Below, one piece after another: positions 50,470 through 62,745 of a DNA stretch of 64,000 nucleotides. Both the position numbers and the translations under genes were made by a program. Positions within the stretch are counted from its first letter, which is position 1, and each line of letters begins with the position of its first letter. The notes beneath the pieces were generated by a model. It saw nothing but the letters and a program-made list of their open reading frames with translations. It was not told the origin of the DNA and ran no database searches. This stretch comes from Trichosphaerium sp. ATCC 40318 (taxonomy: Eukaryota; Discosea; Flabellinia; Trichosidae), in the NCBI GenBank assembly GCA_038496445.1, contig JALMLS010000220.1, positions 150,223 through 214,222 of the forward strand. Direction: 5' to 3'.

Positions 50470-51278
50470 ATGTCACAAAACCCAAGAGAAACCGCCGTAA
50501 GTGTTCGAGCAATCGTTTTACCAAAAAGAAAGCAGTAGACATAGAACAGGACATATTCGACCTTGTAGCGCTCCCAGTTGAAGTAATAGTTTATATTCTT
50601 AAATTTGGGACGTTTACACTGCGTTCAGCACAAACCTGCCACCGCATACATGATATCGTACACAAACACGTTGGATATCGTAAAATCAATGTTAAAACTG
50701 AAGACGAAGTTATAATTCTTGACAAGAGTCCGCTACTTCAGAATACAGCTATTTCTTTGCGTAAGTTTAAAGTAAATGACGGTCACTTGCATTTGCTTGC
50801 AGGCGTGCACACTATCGATTTGCACGCTTGTAAAAGAATTACAGATGACGGTATAGAGGCATTGGCTGGTGTGCATCAAATTGATCTTGGTGGTACTAAT
50901 GTTACAGATGAAGGTTTGAAGGCATTAGCAGGAGTACATACAATCATTTTGATGTATTGCGAATCAATAACAGATGAAGGTATTAAGGCACTAGTTGGTG
51001 CACACAAGATTGATTTGGCATCTACCAATGTAACAGATGAAGGTTTAGAAGCGCTAGCTGGCATACACACTATCAGCTTGTATTTCTGTGACTATATAAC
51101 AGATAAAGGCATCAAGGCATTGGCTGGTGTGCATCAGATTGATCTCGGTGGTACTAATGTTACAGATGAAGGTTTGAAGTCATTGGCTGGAGTGCATACC
51201 ATTGAGCTGATGTATTGTGAATTAATAACAGATGAAGGTATTAAAGCGTTGGCAAGTGCCAATACAATTGAATTGTAA
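50470..51278 (+). CDS. F-box/LRR protein, family member 5, short and probably truncated
   Basis: A putative start at ATG 50470 (MSQNPRETA) needs a very short intron of about 32 bases (GTAAGT...AAAAAG) to reach KAVDIEQDIFDLVALPVEVI, an F-box-like start. The body gives RSAQTCHRIHDIVHKHVGYR and then about eight LRRs that alternate between a form with TNVTDEGLKALAGVH and a form with cysteine (ILMYCESITDEGIKALVG). It stops at TAA 51276-51278 within a repeat, and repeat-like debris follows in other frames to about 51340. The N-terminal splice is uncertain, and the gene may be decaying. Confidence 0.68.
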
Positions 51279-51610
51279 ATATAACACATGAAGGCATTGT
51301 TACGTGTCCATAGACTAGATAGCACATAATGTCTATACAGACAATAAGGAGGCATGCAATGACTGTTTTATAGAACAAGAAAGTTCACACAAAACAAAGC
51401 TCTTCAACATTAATGGAGCTGAATAAATTTTGTTTTGTTCTGTTTTTAAACGTAAGGTTGTTAAAGATACAAAACTGGAATCTATAAATACAACTTCTCT
51501 TACAGCAAAAGTATTAATACTTGTCCTCAAAATGACAGCTTTAATTTGTTGAAAACTAACAACTTTTTGGAATTTTATTGAGATACCTTCTGTACCGTTA
51601 CGCGTAGCGT
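51279..51610. other. Intergenic with LRR debris at its left end
   Basis: The first 60 bases resemble a broken LRR unit; the remainder shows no supported feature. Confidence 0.4.
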
Positions 51611-54600
51611 ATGGCAGAGTCAATTACTCTTTCAAATGTTGTTCTAGGTTCCCCAAAGCCCAGTAAAGTACTACATGTCATTTTACATACGTTACATTGT
51701 AATCAAACGGACAGGAAGAATACTCGAACGAGGATGTATCAATTGAGTCTGAAGATGAAACGAGGGAGCCTATTGGCGTCACAAAAGCTGCTTCAGATAC
51801 CATAGACGCGCGAGGAGTACGTTTATTGTAAAATTAGTTTTAATGTGACGCAAATAAGTCTCCGCAAGTTCCAGTGCTCATACAAGGCGATCAAGTACAT
51901 TTTCCAAAGGTATTGTTGAAATGTAGAAATATTTGACAGTTCATCCCTCAGTAGATGCCTACGAAGGATAAGGCGCCTCACACACGCATCGCAAAGCTTG
52001 TACGACCTATTGACAAAACAAAAATGTTTAACATATTTTCTCAGCGCGGAAAGTCTGGTCAGGTTGTTTATAATTGCTTGGTGGCTAAAACAGCGCTCAT
52101 TTTACCATTTTGGGTACGTTTTCATGACTTACAAGCAAGAATTTGTTTCAACGGAAAAACACTGACAACATTTTCAATAGTGGTCTACAAAACCTCAAAC
52201 TGCACACTTGCACGATCATGCACAAGCGATATTGAAGCGTAAGATTACAGATGCTAAAGGACAGGAGCTATCACTATGGAAGCAAGACTACACGTTACCA
52301 CCAGAGGTAGCAGATATGGTACAATAAAAAAACACTACATAGAGCCTTACACTGTTGCTAGTACCCACAGTTTCGGGATTTGGTTGGTTGGACTTACCCA
52401 CGGAATCGCTCAGAACTTGACAGCAGTAGAGCAGGACGCTCTTATGGTCTACCTGATCAATCACGTGAGAAAACTTCCTTTTTTTTTTGTAATACAGGAG
52501 TAATTAAACTGTTGTATCTAATGTTGTTTAGCATCATCTCGCTCATGGCTAAAATGTAAGGTAACAAAAAAAGCGAAAAACATGCTTTTCCCAGATCCTA
52601 GACTAGAAGCTATATCAGGTTCAAGTAACAAGAAAGGTACTAATACGGTAAACAAAGAAGGAAGGCAATTTTTCTTACTTTTTTCTATGACAGTACAATG
52701 CAGAGTAACTTTTGATTCAATTGAACTTGTGATGTTTCCTTTTGGTACTGCTGTTTTAGTATTCAAGCTCAACTTGTTACCAAAGAACCAATCGTACGTG
52801 AAGGTATTTTTTTTACAGCCAAAACGTTTTTTTGGAATTTATAAAAAAGACCACTTCTCTGACGTCAAACTCTTCATGCTTACCAATATTAAGGATGGCC
52901 TTACACCATTTGACAACATGGCTTTATCTTACAAAGTTCAGACACTCCCTAAAAGGAGTATTCAGAGGTTGGCAGTTTGGTAAAGATTTCTCTTATAGTA
53001 AAACAACACCGTGAGTGCTATCCACGTTTAATCCCAGTCACGAGCTAAGCAGTTTTTTTAGCGACCCGGGATACTGGCGTAATAAATATCCTGTAGAGCA
53101 TTGGCAATGCCTAGGAAGTAAACTAGCACGCTGCTTGTAAGTATAATCGAAAAAACACCAGTCCTAATATAGAGTCCTTCTTATTCCGTTATTATTCACC
53201 CCACACTTAGGTATGAAGATGAGTATCTATCCTTGAGTACAATTAGCAATTGGCTTGTTATGCCTGGTGGCGGAGATCCTAATAAGTAAGAACATAATTT
53301 GATAGCTTATACTTTCTTGTTTTTTTCGTATTTTAATGTAAGGTCTCACTTAAAATAGTCCTATACCATATCTTGGTGTTGACGGATTTCGTTGTTACCA
53401 CCATGCAGCTATAGTCGTTGACCAACAGATTGAATCAGAAGATTTAAAATTATATTTATTTTACTTGAGAAGGGGTTACGGTAAGTGCTGATGAAGTTTC
53501 AATATTACTTTTATGTTTGGGTGTTTGAATTCTCACGTATAATTTAAAGGACAACGTAACAGACCTCCTGGAGATGAGTATAATATAGGTATAGATAAGA
53601 CAATACATGTAAGAGCAAACAGGCAAGTCAAATCATGATTTATTTACTTCAACAAAAACTTACTATTTCTGTATTAGATATGTAAGTATAGCTCGAGAAG
53701 GCAAGTAATAAAACTGGCAATAGAAATGTGAATGCATTCAAACACTTTTTCTTACTATCAAACTAGGTACTGTGAGTGTATCATGGGAAACACAAAATAC
53801 GAAAAGAGGATTTGAAGTAAGAAAGTGGCCTGGTCAGTTTCTTGGTATCTTCCTACTTCTGGCAATACACGCTCATGGAGGTACTTTCCATTACCCAACA
53901 AATCAAGTTGTGTACCTCTTTATTTAAAGTTAAACCCAACCGAAATCCCAGAGAGCCAAAAGGAGATTTACTAAGTTTGACTTGATCAACTTAAAGTTTT
54001 CTTTTCTTATAGCTAATGGGTTCGTTTAGAGCGATCTGTATTGAATTCTCTATCATATATCACTTCAAAGTCTTCGTCGCTTTTGGGAAAACTTAATAAT
54101 TCCCCAACAATAGAAATAATTGATTCAGTAAGAGGAGAATTGGTAAGAATCAATATAAAACAGAAACCACCAATTAACAAAATATTATTAAGCTGTCTTT
54201 GGCTACAACAATGACACGTTATACTCTTGCTATTAGTAATGATGATTGTGGTGGAGCTACTGAATACTTAGAATTCTCTCAAGCGCTACGTAGTGTACGT
54301 CAATTTTTCCAGTAAACTCAAGGCGTTGGGGGTTTTTTCTTATTTAATTCTGTTTTACAGATTTATTTAATCGACAAACAACGAAAAGAGCTTGGAACAG
54401 AGATTCGTGATGTACTTGATATAATTGAATTAAATCATTTGGAAGAAGAAAGGCGTCTTAGAAGAGAAGAGAAGCAGAGTAAACTGGCAAAATCATCAAG
54501 ACAATGGTGCTTTGATATTTCTATTGCAGTACGTGTCAAAGACACTCTTCTGTCATCCTTCATGCTTGCTTTGGGCCTTTTTTACTTCTCAGGCGAATAG

Positions 54601-55066
54601 TAATTTAACCACATGAGTATCTTGGGTAGTAAACCAACACTCTGTGTTTGAGTGGCTTCCAAAGCTCACCTTTCTATTTTTCTTTGTTGGTATTTTGACT
54701 TACTGAGAATTTACTAGGTTGGTACTTCTGTGTTTTTGCCGTTAGCTATTGTATCTGGAATATTTGGAATGAACAATAAGGATGTACCAATAAGTTGGTC
54801 ATTCTGGAGTTGTATTGGAACATCAATTGCGTTCTCTGTTGTGCTGCTAGTAACATTTTTGATTTTGGCTTGCCGGTACGAAATCCAAACCAGTTTTCAT
54901 TTGTTGGCTGGTTTTTTAACTTAGAACTAGTGTGAAGCATAATGAAAGTTCATGGCGCGGGTTAGTTCCAAGATCCCTGGGCATGAATAGGCGTAAAAGA
55001 GTATCAGGGAATATAGCAATGCGTCAACAAGATAGAGAGCATAACATGTACAATATACACATTTAG
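51611..55066 (+). CDS. CorA-like divalent metal transporter with large cytoplasmic N-terminal region
   Basis: ATG 51611 (MAESITLSNVV) starts a many-exon gene ending TAG 55064-55066. The N-terminal region includes an acidic stretch (SIESEDETREPIG), DKAPHTRIAKLVRPIDKTK, PYLGVDGFRCYHHAAIV and a coiled-coil-like stretch (LEEERRLRREEKQSKLAK) just before the membrane. The C-terminus has the CorA hallmark: helix one (VGTSVFLPLAIVSGIFGMN) ending in the GMN selectivity motif near 54720-54780, then helix two (CIGTSIAFSVVLLVTFLIL) and a basic tail (SLGMNRRKRVSG). This fits magnesium or related metal transport. Exon joins between 52240 and 52620 are poorly resolved; it is possible that two genes are merged here, with the break near 52500. 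Confidence 0.72.
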
Positions 55067-55313
55067 ATCACAAAGAACACAGTTTAACCGTTCCAGTAAC
55101 GTGATTATATGCTCCTAATGTCCTTTTCACTAATGTCTATGGGGGGCTATTGTAGGATAATAGTGCAGTATGTTCTACTCGAGATAACGAACAAGGTGAC
55201 TTGACGTTTTGTTTCTCAGGTTGAATGTAACCTTAATGTCACTAAGTGAGGGTATTTCATTTTGTTCTCGAGACTGGCTTCTTCTTGCACTTCTGCGTAA
55301 GATTAGTTTATAA

Positions 55314-56792
55314 ATGGCAGAACCGAGGAGCTGGCAGTCGGGTTTAGGTGCCCTTAAAGTAAGTACAACCAAAACAGCGTTACTTACTCCACAAAAAGGC
55401 TTCTGTTCAAGAACGACACCTAATAAAGCTTGAAAAAGCTGGTTTTGGGACAATTGAATCAATAGCGCATTCTAGTCCTACAAGACTATGTCAAATTAGA
55501 GGATTCTCTTCAAGACTATCAGAATTTATATTTGCAGAAGGTAAGGTGTTATATAAAGTGGTTAAAACGTTAAAACAAGAAAATGAATTCTGTGAAACAC
55601 GAAAGAAACGTTTCTTTTACATTTTATTTTACGCTTGTTGATGGACGCAACTTGTAATATTTTGGCTCCATAGCGAGAAAGATATGCCGTCCTATTGGTA
55701 AATTTGCAGAAGATGAAAATGTCATTCGTGTCACGTGAGTTGGGACTATTCGTATAAAATTCCTACCAAAAAAACAAAAAAAAATTGTTGTTAGGAGTGG
55801 GTTACGCTGTATCGACTACTATGTTTCAGGAGGTTTCAAAGTAGGCGAAATACTGGAAGTACTAAGTGAAAATCCTCACAAGAGGATGCTACTTGCACAT
55901 CAATTATGTATAACATGCCAGGTATGTCAACACAAAAAAGGACCAATAAAAAAAAAAAAGGAAGCTAAAATAGAAGTTTATATTTTTCTAGTTACAGTCA
56001 CGTGAAGGTGGTATCAACGCCAAAGCAATGTGCGTAAAGTTTAGAGTTATATTTTAATCATTCAAAAAAGATACGTTGATTGTAATAAAGAGATGAATGT
56101 GGATACGTCATTGTTAAGAAGACTTGCTCGGAGGTTTAACTTAAACGAACTTAAAGCACTTGATAATATTGCTGTGGCACATGTACAGCATTTCGACCAT
56201 GTTGTAGCTTCTCTAGACAACGTAAACAGTTTGCTATCTATACATGAGATCTAACAATTAAAAGGTACCTTCGATGTGTTCTGTTGAAGAATATAGTGTT
56301 TTGGTACTTGATAATTTTATTGGTTTGCTGAAATCAGAATACTCTGGTACAGATCTGTATACCAAATACCGTCTATTTAACATCTTATATAGGACGAAGT
56401 GAACTTGGTCAGAGAGCAACAGTATTATCAAGAAGTTTACGGAAGTTGTTAAACATTGCTACAGAGTTCAATGGTTGCTCTTTTTTTTTCTTTCAGTTTT
56501 TATCTCGCAACTAGTTTTCTTATTACTTTCTTACTTCTTTTTGAAAGTTCTTGTTGTGATAGCTGATCAACTTATCCAACATCCAAATATGAGAGGTGTT
56601 ATTGGAGGAAATTACTTGGCACATGCAAGGGGAATGCGGTAAGCAACTTAGGTATTTTGTTAACTTATCATTGGTTTTACAAGGTTACTATTAACAGAAG
56701 AGCTTAACGGAATGACTGGGCTAAAAGCAATGGGTAATAGGTCTCATGATGAGAAAATAACTATCCATGCTACAGATTCAGGATTTTATTAA
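55314..56792 (+). CDS. RAD51/RecA-fold paralogue lacking Walker A
   Basis: ATG 55314 (MAEPRSWQSGLGALK) leads to a RAD51-type helix-hairpin-helix (RHLIKLEKAGFGTIESIA). The core aligns block by block with RAD51/DMC1: SGGFKVGEILEVL, LAHQLCITCQ, the strand NAKAMYVDCNKEMNVDTS, LKALDNIAVAHVQHFDH, Walker B region YSVLVLDNFIGLLKSEYSG, then RSELGQRATVLSRSLRKL, NIATEF, VLVVIADQL and GGNYLAHA. Where RAD51 has GEFRTGKTQ this protein has SENPHKRML, so the P-loop Gly, Lys and Thr are gone. A structural or regulatory paralogue in recombination is the likely role. About nine short introns; the stop is TAA 56790-56792. Confidence 0.82.
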
Positions 56793-57106
56793 TTGCAGTG
56801 AAGCGAGAAATCAACCTTTTCTAGAACATGTAAATAAACACCTCAACAATGAATGTCATCATTACTCATACATAACCTACACCCTTTTCATCCCTCACAG
56901 ATGGGTGCTAACATGTAACTAAAACAGTTTTACTAGTTAACACTGCACACTCGGATTATCTTCCCAACGTCGACCACTTGAATGCTCAATTGTTGATAGA
57001 AAAAAGTAGACTGGACAGATTTCTGCGTGTCATTTTAAACGGTAAACAAAAGCGTCTAATTCCGTTTGTATTGTCTTGTTGAGGTGAAGCATTGTATATA
57101 AGCAGT
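56793..57106. other. Intergenic, nothing recognised
   Basis: About 310 bases between two plus-strand genes; no feature beyond possible promoter sequence. Confidence 0.4.
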
Positions 57107-58509
57107 ATGGCATGGCGGCTAGGCTTGTCAAGTAGAGTACGAACGAAAGCGACAAAAAGCTCGCGTTGTGCTAAGAGGAAATACCACATTGATGTCTTGG
57201 GGTCAAATACGGACGAAAATATGATTATATGTGACCCTAAAAGCGAAAAAGTTTTAAAATACAGAAAACAACGCCTAGAGGAGTCCAAAGAGAACTTGAC
57301 ATCACAACTTGGGTAATTAATGCAAACTAAATGTTTTTCGTTCTACAAGCGCTTAACTCACTCACGTACGCACTAGACGCGTAGAAAGTGACCCAGAAGA
57401 CGTATTACACCAACAGATAATGAACGTATTGAAAGTAACAGTCGTCAAGGAAATACTCAAAGCGGATATGTACGTTGATATACACAGCTACTAGTGTACG
57501 TTACGCCTGACGCATTAAGCGTAGAATGAGAGCGTTAACTTTAAATGAAAATCATCTGGCAGTATTTGTTGATCAAGGTGTACCTACAATCCCAGTGTTC
57601 TCTGATGCCCTTTACGTTAAGAAATTCAGAAGAGACTACCCACACGTTGAGGTAGATAAAAAAGATTACCAGTCATCTGGACAAGGCATCGTACAGAGCC
57701 TTGTTTCTCACCATGAAAATCCATACTTATACCTTGACAACGAGTTTAAAATACCGGTAAGTAAGGGAGAATTCTGGATCACAATGAAAGTTTTTCAAGC
57801 AAAAAAAAACTTTGTCAGAAACTTTTTTTTTCGCTTGTTCTTCTTTTTTTTAGCTGATTGTCGCTCTAATACACGTTTTTATTAGTTGGATAAAGATAAG
57901 TACTTACAAGCACAGAGATCATCATCTTTAGAGCGTATGATAGCGTATATGCCTCTTACCGTACGGCGGAGAAACTCATTTTGTATTTCACAAAAAAACA
58001 GTTCTCAAACAAATCTTATTTTATGTTGTAAGAAAAATCACACTTTGTATCAATTTTCCGCTCTTTCCTCACTTTATAATTGTTCGCTGTTTATATTTTG
58101 CGTAGAAGGATGAAGAATCAAGGTCTTTAATACGAGAATGGTGGAAACTGTTAAGAGATATTGATCACCTTTTTTTTACACGTCAGGAGTATGTTCAGGA
58201 TACATCTAAGGGTCTAAGGGTATTTACATCGGATGTTTATATGCCGCTGGAAAAGTCAGACGAAGAAGAATTTGTTGCTTCTGGAGGTACACGAAATTGT
58301 CATCAAGTGGTACCAGCGCCTTACACGTTTATCCTATAGTCGAAAAAGTACTAGAGGATTGCGTTTCAAAGGGATGTGATCTAAAAATCAACTACTTTTC
58401 AGATGCTAACAAAGCTGCTCTTTTAAACCAGCTAGAACCAGATATTGTTAGTGTTACTGTTACATGTGATGAGTGTGCTAAAATGTTGGATGCAAGGCCT
58501 CAGGATTGA
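57107..58509 (+). CDS. Unknown protein with Lys/Arg-rich N-terminus
   Basis: ATG 57107 (MAWRLGLSSRVRTKATK) and about five further exons. Recognisable coding blocks are KVLKYRKQRLEESKENL, RALTLNENHLAVFVDQG, DALYVKKFRRDYPHVEV, GQGIVQSLVSHHENPYL, LIREWWKLLRDIDHLFF, GLRVFTSDVYMPLEKSDEE and, after a GTACAC...CCTATAG intron of about 60 bases (58286-58346), VEKVLEDCVSKGCDL and a Cys pair (VTCDECAKM) before TGA 58507-58509. I recognise no domain. The composition suggests a soluble nuclear or cytoplasmic protein. The start could lie further upstream behind an unseen intron. Confidence 0.58.
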
Positions 58510-59466
58510 GCACACTCAAAGGGCGTAATACAATAAAATACGTCAGTTTTTCGAAACCTAACTAACAACGTGGTTTTGGTTTGCGCAAATGTTGGGGAAC
58601 AATAGAGAAGGAAACTTCATAAACTACTGGTTCACAAAAGCCTTGTCGTGCAGAACAATGCCCACGTTATATTAATGCTGGTAGAGAGAACCGATTGAGC
58701 TGTTGTAACTGCAACCAGGACTGTCTAGAAAAATCTGTTTTAGAAAAAAAAGGCGAACGCGCGGAAATTACTTTACACCACTCGGTTAAACTCTATGTTG
58801 CTTTTTAAAGTTCCCATGTTGGAGTTTGTAGCTTTGGTACAAAAAATCCCGTTTCCCCGCGAGTGTCAAAATTTTAAACTGCTCACGAGAAGCACGACGT
58901 GCATACAAACGCTGTTGAAGGGCATTGAACTTGAGATTTGTTTAAGTTTCGTTTATCAATAAAACCAAAACACTCCAATAGTTGGCAGAGCGAACCACGC
59001 CACTCAAATATATATTATTCTAGGTACGTAATGCATGGGTAATTCATTTGCCTTCTTTTTTGACTACGTTTCTGGTTCGGTACCCAAAACGAGCGAGCCT
59101 AATATGTATAGTCAACTTTATTTACTGTACCTTTACAAACAAAGCAAACCTCGGGTTTTTCTTTCCGCATTGTTTTCGTTTTTGCCTCTCGTGCAGCGTA
59201 AAATTAAACCTAGCTATCTCCGTGCCTATATCCACGTCTAAACTCCAAATTGCTCGAACTCAAAAGCACTTCGCGAAATCTGTTTTTTTCGTAAATTGAG
59301 TTCTTTCGTTGCACCAAATAATTGCACAATTGCTTTTGATATAGTAAGCTTTGCAAGTTTAGACGAGAAAAAAAAATCCAACCTAAAAAAAAGAATACGA
59401 TATCGAAATTGTCGCTTTTCATCCTTTTTTTATTGGCGCTTCTAACCAAACAAGCATCTAGTCGAT
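58510..59466. other. Intergenic with an orphan Cys-rich open stretch
   Basis: At 58627-58806 (plus strand) an open frame without a start encodes KPCRAEQCPRYINAGREN, then LSCCNCNQDCLEK, a pattern of six cysteines that could bind zinc. It has no convincing start or upstream exon. Beyond this I see no gene. The downstream part is the promoter side of the Zn2Cys6 gene. Confidence 0.35.
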
Positions 59467-62400
59467 ATGCAGGACGAGTACGAGGATGGAGTATACTATG
59501 TTGCTACTGCGAATGGCACAACCGATGGGAGAGCGGTGAAAAAGCGCAAAGTAAACAGACCAGTAAGGCTTGTATCTCATGGTACGTGAGGTTCTGCATA
59601 ATGATATAAGGAGTTAAATTGTTAGCGGAATTTTTCCAACTGTTTTAAAACACACTGAAAGCCCTGCACTTGCTAACAAACTACTAAAGCTTGCGATTTC
59701 TGCAAACGGAGACACCTAAAGTGTGATGGACAAAGTCCCTGCCACCAATGCAGCAAACGAAACGCATCGTGTATATACTCAGAGAGGAAAAAGCGAGGTA
59801 CGTTATAGAGTAAGAATAACTGTTTTTTGATACTTTTTCTAAAGGCCCAAAACCACGCCGTAAAAAGATAAAAGAGGATAAAGGAGAATATGAGGAGCAC
59901 TTACAGGTACATAAAAACATTCTGTACAACCATAAAAAAAAAAAAAACCAACACAATTTTTTTTAAGTTTGTTTTAGTTTTTAGTTGTACTAGCGCTCAG
60001 AATACTACCGAAACTCTTTTATTTTACCCAACAGGCGCTTTTTTGTGAGCTCGCACGCTACGCGTTTCCCGAAAACGGTTTGCGGACTTTCTTTTTAAAA
60101 CATTAGAATTGCTCCTCACGTATATTAGACACTTGTGGATGAATTACATAAAGCTCAACAAGAAGCCGAAACTTGGAAGGAAAAATACCGAAGTGAAGTA
60201 CAACGAACAAACCTAAAAAGGCCCCGTAGCGCTACTGATGATCAACCTACTTTTGATGCAGCATTATTTTTGGAAAAGACTTATGGGTAACCAATAATGG
60301 AAAAAAAACATTTTTTGTGATCATATTACGCAAGCGTTGTGTAATCCTGTATTAGGTGGGCTCAAGATGACGGATTACCTTTTTCGTTGGATACAGCAGG
60401 AGCTACAAAAGCTAGGTGAGTCAGTTTTTGGAAGAAATAGTCGATTTTTTGGGAGAAAAACTAACTTTTACTCCCTTTGTAGGAACTTAGATTTTCAGAC
60501 TTGCTTGAGAGCAATGCGTGTTAGAAAAGCCATAAGAGATTATAAACTGAACGCCAAGTTTGTAACGGCTTATGATGAAGTAATTCTTCCGTCACTTCCT
60601 TTCGTTAAGATAACACCTCAAACACATAAAGATCTACAGGAGCTTGCAGTACGTGCTTTTTTTATAACAGAAAAACATGGCGCAACCATTTTTTGACTAT
60701 TTTTCTCAACTGAATAATTCCACTTGCCAGTATGACGCAATCAAAATACTAAAATACTCCTCAAAAATGCGCTTACTTCGGCAGTTGGCTAATTATGTAT
60801 TTTTTGTAGAATATGCCCACTGAAGAGGTCTGTAAACACGATATTATTGTTGTTTCTGCTTTGGAATACTCCATGGTCTGTGCTTTAGGTCCGTACTTTG
60901 TTTCTTACTAATATCAGGCGCCTTTTTTTCATTAAACGGGGAAAAACGGACTTTTTCTGTTTTTTCCAAATTTCGCCATTCCTAACCACAATATTTTGAT
61001 TTAAATGCGTGGAATATCATTAACGTTACTGTAGGCGCTGGATTATGCAAGGACAACGAAACTCAAGCTCAATTTGCAGATATATCTGGAAGTCTCGTTC
61101 ATTATCTTCTCTACAAGAGACAGGCTCAACAGGATGTCTTACTCGTTCAGAGGCTTTTCGATTGTTTGCTACTTATGTGTCAATACTATATTATAAACTG
61201 CAACGAAAGCCAGTACGTCAGTAGACCAGAGACCGGTTCTCGCGTGTTGTTTCACAAGTATTGAACCTTACTGAACTCTTGCATTAATCACAAATTTACT
61301 TAGGGGATACATGATGATAATGCTAGCTTACGCGATATTAAGGACTAATAAGAATATACAAGTAATATCAACCTTATCAAAACAAAGGTAAAGTTTTTTT
61401 TCTTCAATCTCTTTGAGGCTTTTTTGTCTTTTTTTTGCTTTTTCTTATTTTTCGATAATGTTTGTACAAGAAGTTTTGTTCGTTTTTTTTTTTTCTTGTC
61501 GTTCTGACTTTTTTAAATGAAATATGCTACGCGTTCTCGTATTTTTTATTAAACCGATTAATAGGTTTTATTGCTGTCTTATCGCTCAATGTAAAAATCC
61601 TAGTACAAGGATACATTGGTTTGAAATGTGTGAAGCCGAGTTGAATAAAATAGAGGATGAACAAGTAAGGAACAGGCAAATAGTCGTATTGTCTATTGTA
61701 TACCTTAATATAAGCGATGGGCCATATAAGATGAAGTGGGATGTACGTGGTTAAACGAACTCTCTTTTTTTGTTTGTTTTTGGTTTTTCTTTCCTTTTTT
61801 TGATATTTCTCCTTTTTTCTCCGTTGAATTTCTGTTTGTTGACGTTTTTTCTGTTGTATAGGATGATGCTACTGCTGCTTCTTTAACTGCTACTACACAA
61901 CGGGTTCTTGGCATGTTAGAGCAGGTAGATAGTGCCTCTAAGGATTCATTGAGGCAAGCTATGGACACAAGCGGTTCAAAAGTGACGCCGTCTCTTTTCG
62001 GCCAAAATGTTCTTATTGCAAAGGAAATGGAAAAAAAGATATGTATCACTGGCTGTAAAGCTGCTGCGTTATGGAGGCTAGGTATGTACACGGAGAAACT
62101 CTGAAAAAAAAACGTTTTTTTTTTCTGAACTTTTGCGTTGTTTGCGCTAACGCCATCCCAGGACGGAATGCTGAGGCTGGTGAAATGGCTGGTTTGGCTA
62201 TTATTAAATGCAAAGAGTTTGAACACCGTCCATGCTCTTTGGGGCTTCCAGCAGCCCTAGGTTACGCAGTCACAGTTTGTAAAGAATTGAGATTAAAGGC
62301 ACAATTCCAAGAGGGAATTAGACTCATGTTGATTTTGGGTAAAATGTATCCAGTCATTGCTGACTTGGCAAGGGTATGTATAACTACACAGAAACTCAAT

Positions 62401-62636
62401 TGAATATAAACAGTTTCAAGAGAAAAATAGCCAATTTTGAAGAAAACTCGCCTTTATTTTTTTTACTTGCAACGCTAATAGTTTTTTTCTAGACAATTTC
62501 TAAAGGCGTTGACAAGACAATGAATATCAAGCCAATGTTAAGTGCCAAAGGCAAAAAAACAAGAGATAAGCCAAACTGGTCCTTATTAGGGTCAATGTTC
62601 TCACCAGATGCTGCTGATGAGTTTGTATTTTATTAA
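59467..62636 (+). CDS. Zn2Cys6 binuclear-cluster transcription factor
   Basis: ATG 59467 (MQDEYEDGVYYVATANG) is followed by a basic stretch (RAVKKRKVNRP). The DNA-binding cluster starts after an intron at about 59688: ACDFCKRRHLKCDGQSPCHQ, then CSKRNASCIY and KKRGPKPRRKK. All six cysteines have the C-x2-C-x6-C-x5-C-x2-C-x6-C spacing of fungal GAL4-type factors, with the basic RGPK linker. A short coiled coil follows (DELHKAQQEAETWKEKYR). The rest of the protein, about 500 residues over nine or so exons, is helical (QQDVLLVQRLFDCLLLMCQ, KVTPSLFGQNVLIAKEME), as in fungal middle-homology regions but without an identified domain. The stop is TAA 62634-62636. It is a predicted nuclear regulator; targets unknown. 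Confidence 0.88.
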
Positions 62637-62745
62637 AAAGACCTGCAAGGCAACAACACACATTTTTTCGGAAAAAACGAAGGAAACTTTCAGGCGGATT
62701 CAAAAAAAGAAAGCCTCTGTGTTGCCCCACAAAGTGTTTTATTAC

